From Prevotellaceae bacterium UBA1787 (lineage in GTDB: Bacteria; Bacteroidota; Bacteroidia; Bacteroidales; Bacteroidaceae), in the NCBI GenBank assembly GCA_002315195.1, contig DCGD01000126.1, forward strand, positions 885 through 9,211: DNA of 8,327 bases. The letters run 5' to 3'. Below, one piece after another: positions 1 through 6,895 of this stretch (its first letter is position 1; each line of letters opens with the position of its first letter). The notes under the pieces were generated by a model, which saw only the letters and a program-made list of their open reading frames with translations, searched no databases and was not told the origin of the DNA. The position numbers and the translations under genes are program-made.

Positions 1-807
1 AACGCATTGGAACAGGCGGCCGTGGCGGGTTCTGCCGATGGCTTTCAAATCTCCGTTCTTCAGCGTAAGGATGGCGGGTTGGATGCATTGGAGGGTGTCT
101 TTCTTGGGATAGGAAAGTTTCCAAGTCCTACCCCCGTCGTCACTAAATTCAAAATGGATTTTCCAATTGTCATCCTTTTCTGTGCTGCTGCCTGCGATGA
201 TGCGTCCGTCGAGGCGCAGGGGCTTGTTTTTAATGGGACCCAGTTGTGTCTGGTGCAGTGTCGGGTCTGTCTGCAGCGGTTGCGGCTTGGTCCATGTATG
301 GCCGAAATCAGAAGACCGCACCTCCCAGCCGGTCCAGTCCTGGACGCATTTTCCTATTTTGTAGTTGAGGACGATTTCTCCGTTTTTTTTCCCTTTCGGC
401 AGCCAGTAGAGTACCGGGTTGTAGCAAGGCTTGCGCTTCCGGGTGTTCCTGCTGAGTTGGTCATCCCTTCCGTCGTCATAGTCGAACGCACATTCCGTGA
501 GCGGTGTGCGTATGCCGCTGACCACCATCTGTGGCAAGTCCCATGTTTTATGTCCTGATTGTCTGCGTGACAGGTAAATGCAGCAGTCGGGATGCCCCTC
601 GTATGAACCGGCGAAATAGGCTGCCAGCATGTCACCATTGGGCAACTGCACGATGGTAGCGGCATGGCAGGTGGGAATGAGGCCTTGTTCGTAGAGCGTA
701 CCTTGTTCCACAATGGTCCCGTGGGGGTCGTCGGTATTGGACGAAAGGCAAGGCAGCCACATCAGGCATGCTGTGATCATCAAGACAAATTTAAGGCTTT
801 TAATCAT
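1..807 (-). CDS. Sialidase-fold (BNR/Asp-box) exported glycoside hydrolase-like protein, partial
   Basis: This frame stays open from an ATG at 807 down to the left edge, giving 269 residues with the C-terminus missing. Two Asp-boxes (S-x-D-x-G-x-T-W) are visible at residues 165-172 and 222-229, the hallmark of six-bladed sialidase-type propellers. The blocks CHAATIVQLPNGD (about 48-60), NPVLYWLPKG (130-139) and GPIKNKP (190-196) are typical of the BNR_2-type 'sialidase family protein' group. The N-terminus is basic then hydrophobic, so the protein is exported. ITAC at residues 11-14 resembles a lipobox but the leader would be short, so lipoprotein versus signal-peptidase-I processing is undecided. 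The arginine motif (R-I-P) near the N-terminus of true GH33 sialidases is not seen; the equivalent stretch reads IPTCHA. The substrate may therefore not be sialic acid. The gene is divergent from the GH20 pair and probably serves the same glycan-degrading role. Family assignment is firm, activity is not. Confidence 0.85.
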   Translation of the reverse strand, partial: MIKSLKFVLMITACLMWLPCLSSNTDDPHGTIVEQGTLYEQGLIPTCHAATIVQLPNGDMLAAYFAGSYEGHPDCCIYLSRRQSGHKTWDLPQMVVSGIRTPLTECAFDYDDGRDDQLSRNTRKRKPCYNPVLYWLPKGKKNGEIVLNYKIGKCVQDWTGWEVRSSDFGHTWTKPQPLQTDPTLHQTQLGPIKNKPLRLDGRIIAGSSTEKDDNWKIHFEFSDDGGRTWKLSYPKKDTLQCIQPAILTLKNGDLKAIGRTRHGRLFQCV

Positions 808-825
808 GGTGAATAAATCATGGTA

Positions 826-833
826 CAAAGTTA
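826..833 (-). promoter_or_regulatory. Candidate Bacteroidetes -7 box for the sialidase-fold gene
   Basis: Read on the minus strand this is TAACTTTG, a full match to the TAnnTTTG -7 consensus. It would start transcription about 14 nt before the ATG at 807. No good TTTG -33 element lies 19-21 bp upstream, so this is a motif-level call only. Confidence 0.5.
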
Positions 834-906
834 TGCAAAAATTTTGAATGAAGTTGAATTTCATCGGTTTATTTCGATTGAAAAGGAAAAACGTGGAGAT
901 GTCAAG

Positions 907-958
907 GACAAGGGTTCGTGACAAGGGTTCGTGACAAGGGTTCATGACAAGGGTTCGG
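907..958. repeat. Four-copy 13-bp direct tandem repeat
   Basis: Four head-to-tail copies of GACAAGGGTTCGT occupy 907-919, 920-932, 933-945 and 946-958. Copies 1 and 2 are identical. Copy 3 has one change (CAT for CGT at its end) and copy 4 differs only in the last base. The period of 13 is not a multiple of 3 and no gene spans it. It lies about 75 bp upstream of the -7 box of the sialidase-fold gene and about 180 bp upstream of that of the GH20 operon. It could be a slippage-prone minisatellite or a set of protein-binding sites; the sequence alone does not decide. Confidence 0.9.
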
Positions 959-1137
959 GGATAGAGCGCACATGAGATGTCGCTTCTTTGAACAACAGGG
1001 CATGATGAACTTAATTCACGCTACTCATTTGCGGTGTTGCAAGTCCAGGTTTCGTGGTTATTACGCAAAACATACATATATTGTGCCGAGGCGACCAAAC
1101 AATGCAAATCCGTCCGTGCTTTCTCAGATAATTATGT

Positions 1138-1145
1138 TATTTTTG
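1138..1145 (+). promoter_or_regulatory. Candidate Bacteroidetes -7 box for the GH20 operon
   Basis: TATTTTTG matches the TAnnTTTG consensus and sits 22 bp before the ATG at 1168, predicting a leader of roughly 15 nt. The TTTG -33 element is not evident at the usual spacing; a TTTC at 1120-1123 is too close. A weak -33 may mean an activator is needed, which is inference. Confidence 0.5.
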
Positions 1146-1167
1146 CACGAATTTATATCTTTATTCT

Positions 1168-3243
1168 ATGACGAACAAGTATTATGTGATAACTTTGCTG
1201 TGTATCATCATGAATTTTTGGTGTGGAACTGTGCGTTCAGAGAACAAGAAACCATTTGTCATCCCTGAGTTGAAGCAATGGAAAGGTGGTGAAGGATGGT
1301 TCATTCCAACGGCTTCAATGAAGATTGTGGTGGAAGAGGCGGCAAAGGAATATCGGATGGCAGCCGAGGCATTGGCGGACGACTACAAGGTCATGTTTGG
1401 TGTTGCGCTGCCTGTGACGTATGGTGAAAAATCCGCCGTCGGCGACATTGTATTCAAGAAAGGAAACAAAAAACAAGCCGAAGAGAGTTACGCACTGGAC
1501 ATCGGTTCAAAAATCGTGGTAACATCACCGAGCGAGAAAGGCACCTACTGGGCGACAAGGACCCTGTTGCAGTTGTTTGACGGAGGTGGTGAGAAACATG
1601 CCATTCCGAGGGGAAAGGCTGTGGACAGCCCCGATTTTCGCATGAGGGGCTTCATGATTGACGTGGCGCGTATGTTCACACCGATGGCTTATCTGAAGAA
1701 TTTGGTGAAGACGATGTCGTACTACAAGATGAATGTCCTGCAGATTCACCTGAACGACAACCTGGTGATGAAGGACTTGTCCTATTACAAAAACATAGCC
1801 GAAGAACATAAGGAGAACACGTCGCACCACGGCAACAACCTGAACCGCAACACATGGGAGCGGCTTTTGGATGGGGAGTGGCAGCACATGTATTCCGCTT
1901 TCCGTCTGGAGTGCGACACCTATCCCGGACTGACCGCCCGCGATGGGTACTACACTAAGCGGGAATTCAAGGAACTACAACGGATGGCGGCGGAGCAGGG
2001 CGTGGAAATCATTCCCGAAATAGACGTCCCCGCGCACAGTCTGGCTTTCACCCAGTATGACCCTTCGCTCGGCAGCGAGGAGTTCGGCATGGACCACCTG
2101 AACCTGCGCAACCCGAAAGTAGTGCCTTTCTTGGACAAATTGTGGGATGAGTACCTCAAGGGTGACAAGCCCGTGTTTGCAGGAAAGCGCGTGCACATCG
2201 GTACGGACGAGTATTCCAACGAAGACCCCGAGGTCAACGAAAAATTCCGTTCGTTGATAGACCACCTGATATGTCACGTCGAGAACTACGGCAAGCAGGC
2301 AATATATTGGGGTTCACTGACCCACGCCAAGGGAGAAACGAAGGTCAAGACGGACAACGTGATACTCTCGATGTGGTACAACGGCTATGCCGACCCGCAC
2401 GAGATGAAAGCATACGGTTACAAGCATTTTATCAGCATACCCGATGAATGGATTTACATCGTGCCGAAGGCGGGTTACTGCAAGGAATACCTCGATACGC
2501 GGTTCCTCTATGACAAATGGACGCCCAACCAAATCAGAAAGGTGGCTTTCGCGTATGACGATCCCATTATCCTCGGCGGCATGTTTGCCGTGTGGAACGA
2601 TATCACGGGCAATGGGGCATCCGTCAAGGACATGCACCATCGGCTTTTCCCCGCCATGCAGACGCTTTCCGCCAAGTTTTGGACGGGGAGGAACGTCACC
2701 GTTCCATACGATGATTTCAACATACTCCGCCAGGCGGTCAGGGAAGCCCCGGGAGTGAATGAAAACGGAAAGTTGGCGAACACGCCTTGCCTAATCATGC
2801 AGAAAGACGAAATCAAGCCCAACGAGAAGAACGTGACTGGCGCGGTGGAGATAGGCTACGACTACACCGTGACGTTCACCATCGACAGCAAGAAGGAAGC
2901 AAAGGGGACGGTGCTGTTTGAATCGCCCACCGCCACGTTCTATCTGTCCGACCCCGTGACGGAAAAGTTCGGCTATGTGCGCGACGGCTACTTTTATGCC
3001 TTCAACTACAAACCCTATCCCGGAGAGAAAGCGAGGATAACCATAAGCGGCAACAACGAAGAAACGGATTTGTACGTGGATGGAAAATTGAGGGAACGCA
3101 AGAACGGGTATGTCCACTATTGCGACAAGGAACGCAAATATGGCGTGAACGTGCTCGAAACACTCGTCTTCCCACTGCAACATTCAGGTAATTTCCAAAG
3201 CAAAATCACCGATTTCCGTGTTTACAGTTTCTTCACACGTTAA
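1168..3243 (+). CDS. GH20 beta-N-acetylhexosaminidase-type enzyme, copy 1 (long loop)
   Basis: This is a 691-residue exported glycoside hydrolase family 20 enzyme, expected to cleave beta-linked GlcNAc/GalNAc, or a lacto-N-biose unit, from glycans outside the cytoplasm. The signal peptide covers about residues 1-24 (possible cleavage after VRS). A GH20b N-terminal domain follows at about 28-145, then the TIM-barrel at about 150-515. The substrate-binding arginine motif RGFMIDVAR begins at R160. HLND lies at 194-197, and HIGTDEYSN carries the catalytic pair D347-E348 for substrate-assisted retention. W403 and W476-x-D478 line the expected sugar pocket; classical hexosaminidases have W-x-E at the latter place. 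Residues from about 525 to the end look like a LamG-like jelly roll, possibly sugar-binding. Residues 198-241 form a loop 30 residues longer than in the downstream paralogue. The gene is 23 bp upstream of that paralogue and surely co-transcribed with it. The DEYSN and W-x-D signatures recall StrH- and lacto-N-biosidase-like GH20 proteins. Confidence 0.93.
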   Translation: MTNKYYVITLLCIIMNFWCGTVRSENKKPFVIPELKQWKGGEGWFIPTASMKIVVEEAAKEYRMAAEALADDYKVMFGVALPVTYGEKSAVGDIVFKKGNKKQAEESYALDIGSKIVVTSPSEKGTYWATRTLLQLFDGGGEKHAIPRGKAVDSPDFRMRGFMIDVARMFTPMAYLKNLVKTMSYYKMNVLQIHLNDNLVMKDLSYYKNIAEEHKENTSHHGNNLNRNTWERLLDGEWQHMYSAFRLECDTYPGLTARDGYYTKREFKELQRMAAEQGVEIIPEIDVPAHSLAFTQYDPSLGSEEFGMDHLNLRNPKVVPFLDKLWDEYLKGDKPVFAGKRVHIGTDEYSNEDPEVNEKFRSLIDHLICHVENYGKQAIYWGSLTHAKGETKVKTDNVILSMWYNGYADPHEMKAYGYKHFISIPDEWIYIVPKAGYCKEYLDTRFLYDKWTPNQIRKVAFAYDDPIILGGMFAVWNDITGNGASVKDMHHRLFPAMQTLSAKFWTGRNVTVPYDDFNILRQAVREAPGVNENGKLANTPCLIMQKDEIKPNEKNVTGAVEIGYDYTVTFTIDSKKEAKGTVLFESPTATFYLSDPVTEKFGYVRDGYFYAFNYKPYPGEKARITISGNNEETDLYVDGKLRERKNGYVHYCDKERKYGVNVLETLVFPLQHSGNFQSKITDFRVYSFFTR

Positions 3244-3266
3244 GAGAACAAAACCATAACAATAAA

Positions 3267-5264
3267 ATGAGTAGAAAATTTTTGATTGCAGCCTTGATAG
3301 GTTGCGTATTCCAATCGATGTGGTGTGACAGTGTTCATGCCGAAAGTACGAAGCCGTTTGTCATTCCGGAGTTGAAGCAATGGAAAGGTGGAGAAGGTCA
3401 GTTCGTTCCCACGTCCACCATGAAGATTGTAGTAGATGCATCGGCGGCGGAGTTCAAGAAAGCGGCGGAGTCGCTCGCGGCCGACTACAAAATGATGTTC
3501 GGAGTTGAGCCTCAGGTGGTTTCAGGAAAGCCTGCAGCAGGCGACATTATTTTCAAGAAAGGCGACAAGAAGGAAGCGGTGGAGAGTTACATCCTGCACA
3601 TCGGTTCTCAAATCGTCATTTCGTCACCGACGGAGAAAGGTGCCTATTGGGCGACGCGGACGCTGTTGCAAATGTTTGACGCCGGCGGTGAGAAACATGC
3701 CGTGGATTGTGGCGTCGCCGTGGACAATCCCGATTTCCGCTTGCGCGGCTTCATGTTGGACGTGGCGCGCAAGTTCGTGCCGATGAGCTATCTGTACAGT
3801 CTTGTGAAAACCATGGCCTATTACAAGATGAACACATTCCAAATTCACCTGAACGACTGCGGTTCGAACGAATACCGCAACATGGACTGGAACAAAACGT
3901 ATTCCGCCTTTCGTCTGGAGTGTGACACCTACCCCGGATTGACCTCACGCGATGGTTACTACACGAAGAAAGAATTCATCGAGTTTCAGAAGATGGCGGC
4001 GGAATACGGCGTAGAAGTCATTCCTGAAATCGATGCGCCCGCACACAGTTTGGCTTTCACCCAGTATGACCCCACGCTCGGCAGCGAGGAATTCGGCATG
4101 GACCATCTGAACCTTCGCAACCCTAAGGTCAAGCCTTTCCTTGAGAACCTTTGGAAGGAGTATATTTCAGGAGACAACCCCGTGTTCCAGGGCAAGCGCG
4201 TGGACATCGGAACGGACGAGTATTCCAACAAGAATCAGGAAGTGACCGAAAAATTTCGCGAGTTGATGGATGGTCTTATACGCTATGTGGAGAGTTACGG
4301 AAAGCAGGCGGTATGCTGGGGATCGCTGACACATTCCAAGGGCAAGACACCCGTCAAGTCGGAAAACGTGGTCATGTCTCTGTGGTACAACGGCTATGCG
4401 CAGCCTCAGGAAATGAAGGAAGCCGGTTACAAGGAATTCATCAGCGTACCCGATGGCTTGATTTACATTGTGCCGCGTGCCGGCTACTACAACGACTACT
4501 TGAACATCCGCTACCTGTACAACAACTGGACACCAAACATTGTGGCTCAGGTGACGTTCGACTATGACGACCCGACACTCTTAGGCGGCATGTTTGCGTT
4601 ATGGAACGACATCATCGGCAACGGCGTATCGACAAAAGATTTGCACGACCGCATTTTCCCCGCTCTGCAGACATTGTCCGCCAAGTTTTGGACGGGAAAG
4701 AACGTGAGCGTACCTTTTGACGATTTCAATTTTTGGCGTCGCACCGTCCGCGAAGCCCCGGGCGTGAACGAAAGCGGCAAGTTGGCTGACACACCATCCC
4801 TTGTGCTGCAAATGGACGAACTGAAACCAAATACCCGGCACGCCACACCGTTTACCGAAGCGGGATACGGCTACACCGTTTCGTTCGACATCGAAGGTGT
4901 CAAGGAAGCCAAAGGTACGGTGTTGTTTGAGTCGCCCAATGCCACTTTCTATTTGGCAGAGCCCGCATCGGGCAATTTCGGCTACACGCGCGACGGCTAT
5001 CTCTATGCTTTCAACTACAAACTCTATCCTGGTGAAAAGGCAAGGATTACCATTTGCGGAAGCAACGAAGAAACCACCTTGTTTGTCAATGGCGTTATGA
5101 AGGAGCGCAAGAACGGTTACACCATTTATTGCGACAAACAAGGAAAGTTCAAGATGAACATCAGCGAGACGTTGATGTTCCCCTTGCAGAAAACCGGCGA
5201 ATTCAAGAGCCGCATACGCAATTTCCGCCTTTACAATTTCATGGACATGTCCTTGTTCAAGTAG
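3267..5264 (+). CDS. GH20 beta-N-acetylhexosaminidase-type enzyme, copy 2 (short loop)
   Basis: This is a 665-residue paralogue of the preceding gene, collinear with it almost throughout: the same N-terminal GH20b domain, catalytic barrel and C-terminal jelly-roll-like domain. The predicted signal peptide ends at about VHA (residue 25). LIGC at 10-13 looks like a lipobox, but a 12-residue leader would be unusually short. Key residues are kept: R160, HLND at 194-197, catalytic D317-E318 in DIGTDEYSN, W373, and W446-x-D448. One visible change is Asp for His at the first position of the HIGTDE motif. The main difference is the loop after HLND, only 14 residues here (198-211) against 44 in copy 1. 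The C-terminus carries four extra residues. Its ATG follows the upstream stop by 23 bp with no promoter between, so the two form an operon that ends at the hairpin at 5286-5321. The pair probably acts on related but not identical linkages. Confidence 0.93.
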   Translation: MSRKFLIAALIGCVFQSMWCDSVHAESTKPFVIPELKQWKGGEGQFVPTSTMKIVVDASAAEFKKAAESLAADYKMMFGVEPQVVSGKPAAGDIIFKKGDKKEAVESYILHIGSQIVISSPTEKGAYWATRTLLQMFDAGGEKHAVDCGVAVDNPDFRLRGFMLDVARKFVPMSYLYSLVKTMAYYKMNTFQIHLNDCGSNEYRNMDWNKTYSAFRLECDTYPGLTSRDGYYTKKEFIEFQKMAAEYGVEVIPEIDAPAHSLAFTQYDPTLGSEEFGMDHLNLRNPKVKPFLENLWKEYISGDNPVFQGKRVDIGTDEYSNKNQEVTEKFRELMDGLIRYVESYGKQAVCWGSLTHSKGKTPVKSENVVMSLWYNGYAQPQEMKEAGYKEFISVPDGLIYIVPRAGYYNDYLNIRYLYNNWTPNIVAQVTFDYDDPTLLGGMFALWNDIIGNGVSTKDLHDRIFPALQTLSAKFWTGKNVSVPFDDFNFWRRTVREAPGVNESGKLADTPSLVLQMDELKPNTRHATPFTEAGYGYTVSFDIEGVKEAKGTVLFESPNATFYLAEPASGNFGYTRDGYLYAFNYKLYPGEKARITICGSNEETTLFVNGVMKERKNGYTIYCDKQGKFKMNISETLMFPLQKTGEFKSRIRNFRLYNFMDMSLFK

Positions 5265-5285
5265 CCAAGGCGCTTTGGAAAACAA

Positions 5286-5321
5286 ACAAGAGGGTTGTGA
5301 AAGGTTTCACTGCCCTCTTGT
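5286..5321. terminator. Bipartite hairpin, probable bidirectional terminator
   Basis: A 9-bp perfect outer stem (ACAAGAGGG at 5286-5294 with CCCTCTTGT at 5313-5321) encloses a second stem (GTGAAA at 5297-5302 with TTTCAC at 5305-5310), separated by a 2x2 internal mismatch. It lies between the convergent ends of the second GH20 gene (stop at 5264) and the GH43-like gene (stop at 5357). Following bases are T-rich in both directions (TATATTT rightward, TTTGTTTT leftward) but not a classic uninterrupted U-tract. Confidence 0.75.
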
Positions 5322-5356
5322 ATATTTCACGGCGGCATGGGAGCCTGTCCGGTAGG

Positions 5357-6346
5357 TTACCATCTCAGGTAAGGTTTCCCGTTTTTCCAAAATACCTCCT
5401 TGCATGAAAGAATCCAGGTCTTGCCTTTCGTGTTGTTTCCCTGAAAGAAGAGGAACGTGCGTCCGTCGTCGTTGGTGAAGATGCAGGGATGTCCCGACTC
5501 ACTCTCATTCCAACTGCCCGGCTTCCCATGGCGCATGAAAGGCTCGTCGGAGAGCCGTTTCCACGTGATGCCGTCCGTGCTTTCCGCCACCCCGATTTGT
5601 TGGGGCGCATTGTTGTAGGCGCCGGCATAGAACATGAACAGTTTGCCGTATCTCCGCGTTATGGTAGCCCCTTCGATACAGGCACCTTCCCAATCGTGCA
5701 AGGGGTAGAGAATGGATTCCGTACAGGCTTGCGTCCAACAGTTGCGGCTGAAATCGCATCCCGCTGGCGCGGTCGCCACGCCTTGTTCCTGAATTTTGAA
5801 ATCGGGTGTCCTGGTGGCGAAATAGAGGAAATAATGGTTCTTGAAGAACACCACTTCCGCGTCGATGGCTCTGCCGCAGGTCCAGTCACCCTCCGGACGA
5901 AAGATGGGGTTGGTAGGGTCGCGGTGGAAGTTGACTCCGTCGGTGGAATAGGCGTGGCAGATGGCGTCTTTCTTACCGTTGCCATAGATTTGGTAGAACA
6001 GATGGAGGGTGTCGTTCCTCACCAAACCTCCAGGGGCGCAGAGACCCTTGGCTTCGTATGGCGCATCGGGGGCGGGTGTCATTTCGCCAATCTTGGTCCA
6101 GTCAACCAAGTTTCGGCTTTCCGCAATCCCGATGTTCCAACCCTTGTCGGCTTGGTTTCGGAAAGGTGGTATGGAATAATACATCAGGTACCTACCCCCG
6201 AAATGCGCTATGAAAGGATCTTTTGAAAAAGGAACTCCCACGCGGTCGGTGTCCTTGTAGAACATCATCTTTTTGCCCACTTCCGTTAGGCTGCCGCAGG
6301 CGCAGAGGAGGGCTGAAAACAGAACGAGAACGAGTTGTTTCATCAT
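5357..6346 (-). CDS. GH43-like five-bladed beta-propeller lipoprotein
   Basis: The product is 329 residues. The N-terminus MMKQLVLVLFSALLCACGS is a lipoprotein signal with probable lipidated Cys17, so it is membrane anchored outside the cytoplasm. The repeated pattern of aromatic strands followed by (S/A)ES or STDG-x-x-W turns (around 75-84, 133-140 and 254-262) marks a propeller of the GH43/GH32/GH117-like superfamily. Three acids are placed as in GH43: D43 in KDPFIA (base), D162 in AIDAEV (pKa modulator) and E225 in IEGATI (general acid). H286 in SGHPCIF may be the central-cavity histidine. It is probably a glycosidase acting on pentose, anhydro-sugar or related terminal residues; the sequence does not fix the substrate. 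Its ATG overlaps the nitroreductase stop as ATGA, so translation is likely coupled. A second ATG at 6343 is an alternative start. It may belong to a GH family other than 43. Confidence 0.82.
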   Translation of the reverse strand: MMKQLVLVLFSALLCACGSLTEVGKKMMFYKDTDRVGVPFSKDPFIAHFGGRYLMYYSIPPFRNQADKGWNIGIAESRNLVDWTKIGEMTPAPDAPYEAKGLCAPGGLVRNDTLHLFYQIYGNGKKDAICHAYSTDGVNFHRDPTNPIFRPEGDWTCGRAIDAEVVFFKNHYFLYFATRTPDFKIQEQGVATAPAGCDFSRNCWTQACTESILYPLHDWEGACIEGATITRRYGKLFMFYAGAYNNAPQQIGVAESTDGITWKRLSDEPFMRHGKPGSWNESESGHPCIFTNDDGRTFLFFQGNNTKGKTWILSCKEVFWKNGKPYLRW

Positions 6347-6867
6347 TTAATAATATTGTAATAATTCTCTTTTCTTGGTTTGGGCATCTTGGCGGGACCA
6401 TCGGGATAGCCTACCGCCAACGCTCCGATGCCTCCGTACGCTTCGGGCACGTGGAGTTTTTTCATGAGCACCTTGCCTTCCGGAAGACGGAACATCTCTA
6501 TTTCGCGGTTAATCCAGCACGTTCCTACACCGATTGAATGCGCAGCCAGCATCATGGTTCCCAGGACCAGGCTGCCGTCCTGAATGTAGTTTTTCCATTC
6601 GGGCGTGCCGAACACCAGGATGATGGTAGGAGCGTTGAAGAAGGGATTGCCGCTCGTGCCCAGCACCTGCGCATTGAGGCTGACGATTTCCTGCATGAGT
6701 TGTTCGTTCTGTACGGCGACGATGAGCGGATTTTGCATTCCCTTGGCCGTTGGCGCCCAGGTGCCGGCGTCCAGTATGGCGTTGAGTTCTTCGTCCTTGA
6801 TTTGCAAGGGTTTGAAACAGCGTATGCTTCTTCTTTCGCGAATGGCTTTCAGTACTTCATTGTTCAT
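6343..6867 (-). CDS. Nitroreductase-family FMN oxidoreductase
   Basis: The product is 174 residues, a normal size for the short nitroreductase group, and is cytoplasmic. The RERRSIRCF motif at residues 10-18 supplies the FMN-phosphate-binding Arg/Ser residues. LDAGTWAPTAKGMQNP (32-47) is the flavin-contact loop, GVGTCWINR (113-121) the dimer/flavin segment, and AYGGIGALAVGYP (143-155) the conserved C-terminal signature. Such enzymes use NAD(P)H to reduce nitro compounds, quinones or flavins; the physiological substrate cannot be told. The ATG at 6867 is chosen because the family motif starts directly after it. The frame stays open upstream into aroB, but those residues have no family character. 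The gene begins 28 bp after the aroB stop and its own stop overlaps the next start, pointing to a three-gene operon. Confidence 0.9.
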   Translation of the reverse strand: MNNEVLKAIRERRSIRCFKPLQIKDEELNAILDAGTWAPTAKGMQNPLIVAVQNEQLMQEIVSLNAQVLGTSGNPFFNAPTIILVFGTPEWKNYIQDGSLVLGTMMLAAHSIGVGTCWINREIEMFRLPEGKVLMKKLHVPEAYGGIGALAVGYPDGPAKMPKPRKENYYNIIK

Positions 6868-6895
6868 GTCAGATATGTTTATGTTTCGTTTTATG

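Larger units (their letters stand above)
808..1167. other. AT-rich divergent intergenic region
   Basis: This 360-bp stretch separates the leftward sialidase-fold gene from the rightward GH20 operon. It holds one candidate -7 box per direction and the four-copy 13-bp tandem repeat, all listed separately. The part between about 960 and 1130 shows no convincing gene, tRNA, riboswitch or strong hairpin. An open frame from 972 runs across it but has no recognisable protein character and overlaps the first GH20 gene in another frame. Confidence 0.7.

Noticed and set aside
7..558. A 183-codon plus-strand open frame at the left edge.
   Set aside because: It is antisense to the sialidase-fold gene, which is open to the edge with two Asp-boxes.
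901..960. The 13-bp repeat as a CRISPR array.
   Set aside because: Copies are directly adjacent without spacers, the unit is too short, and no cas gene is nearby.
972..1268. A 98-codon open frame on the plus strand in the divergent intergenic region.
   Set aside because: It overlaps the start of the first GH20 gene in another frame, has no recognisable motif or signal peptide, and crosses the candidate promoter of that gene.
1168..5264. The duplicated GH20 genes as a sign of a mobile element or insertion sequence.
   Set aside because: There is no transposase, terminal inverted repeat or target-site duplication; a plain tandem gene duplication explains it.
4599..5285. A 228-codon minus-strand open frame.
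   Set aside because: It is antisense to the C-terminal part of the second GH20 gene and runs across the stop region; its product shows no domain.
5489..6226. A 245-codon plus-strand open frame.
   Set aside because: It is antisense to the GH43-like gene, whose propeller motifs and acid triad are clear. The plus-strand product has no family character.
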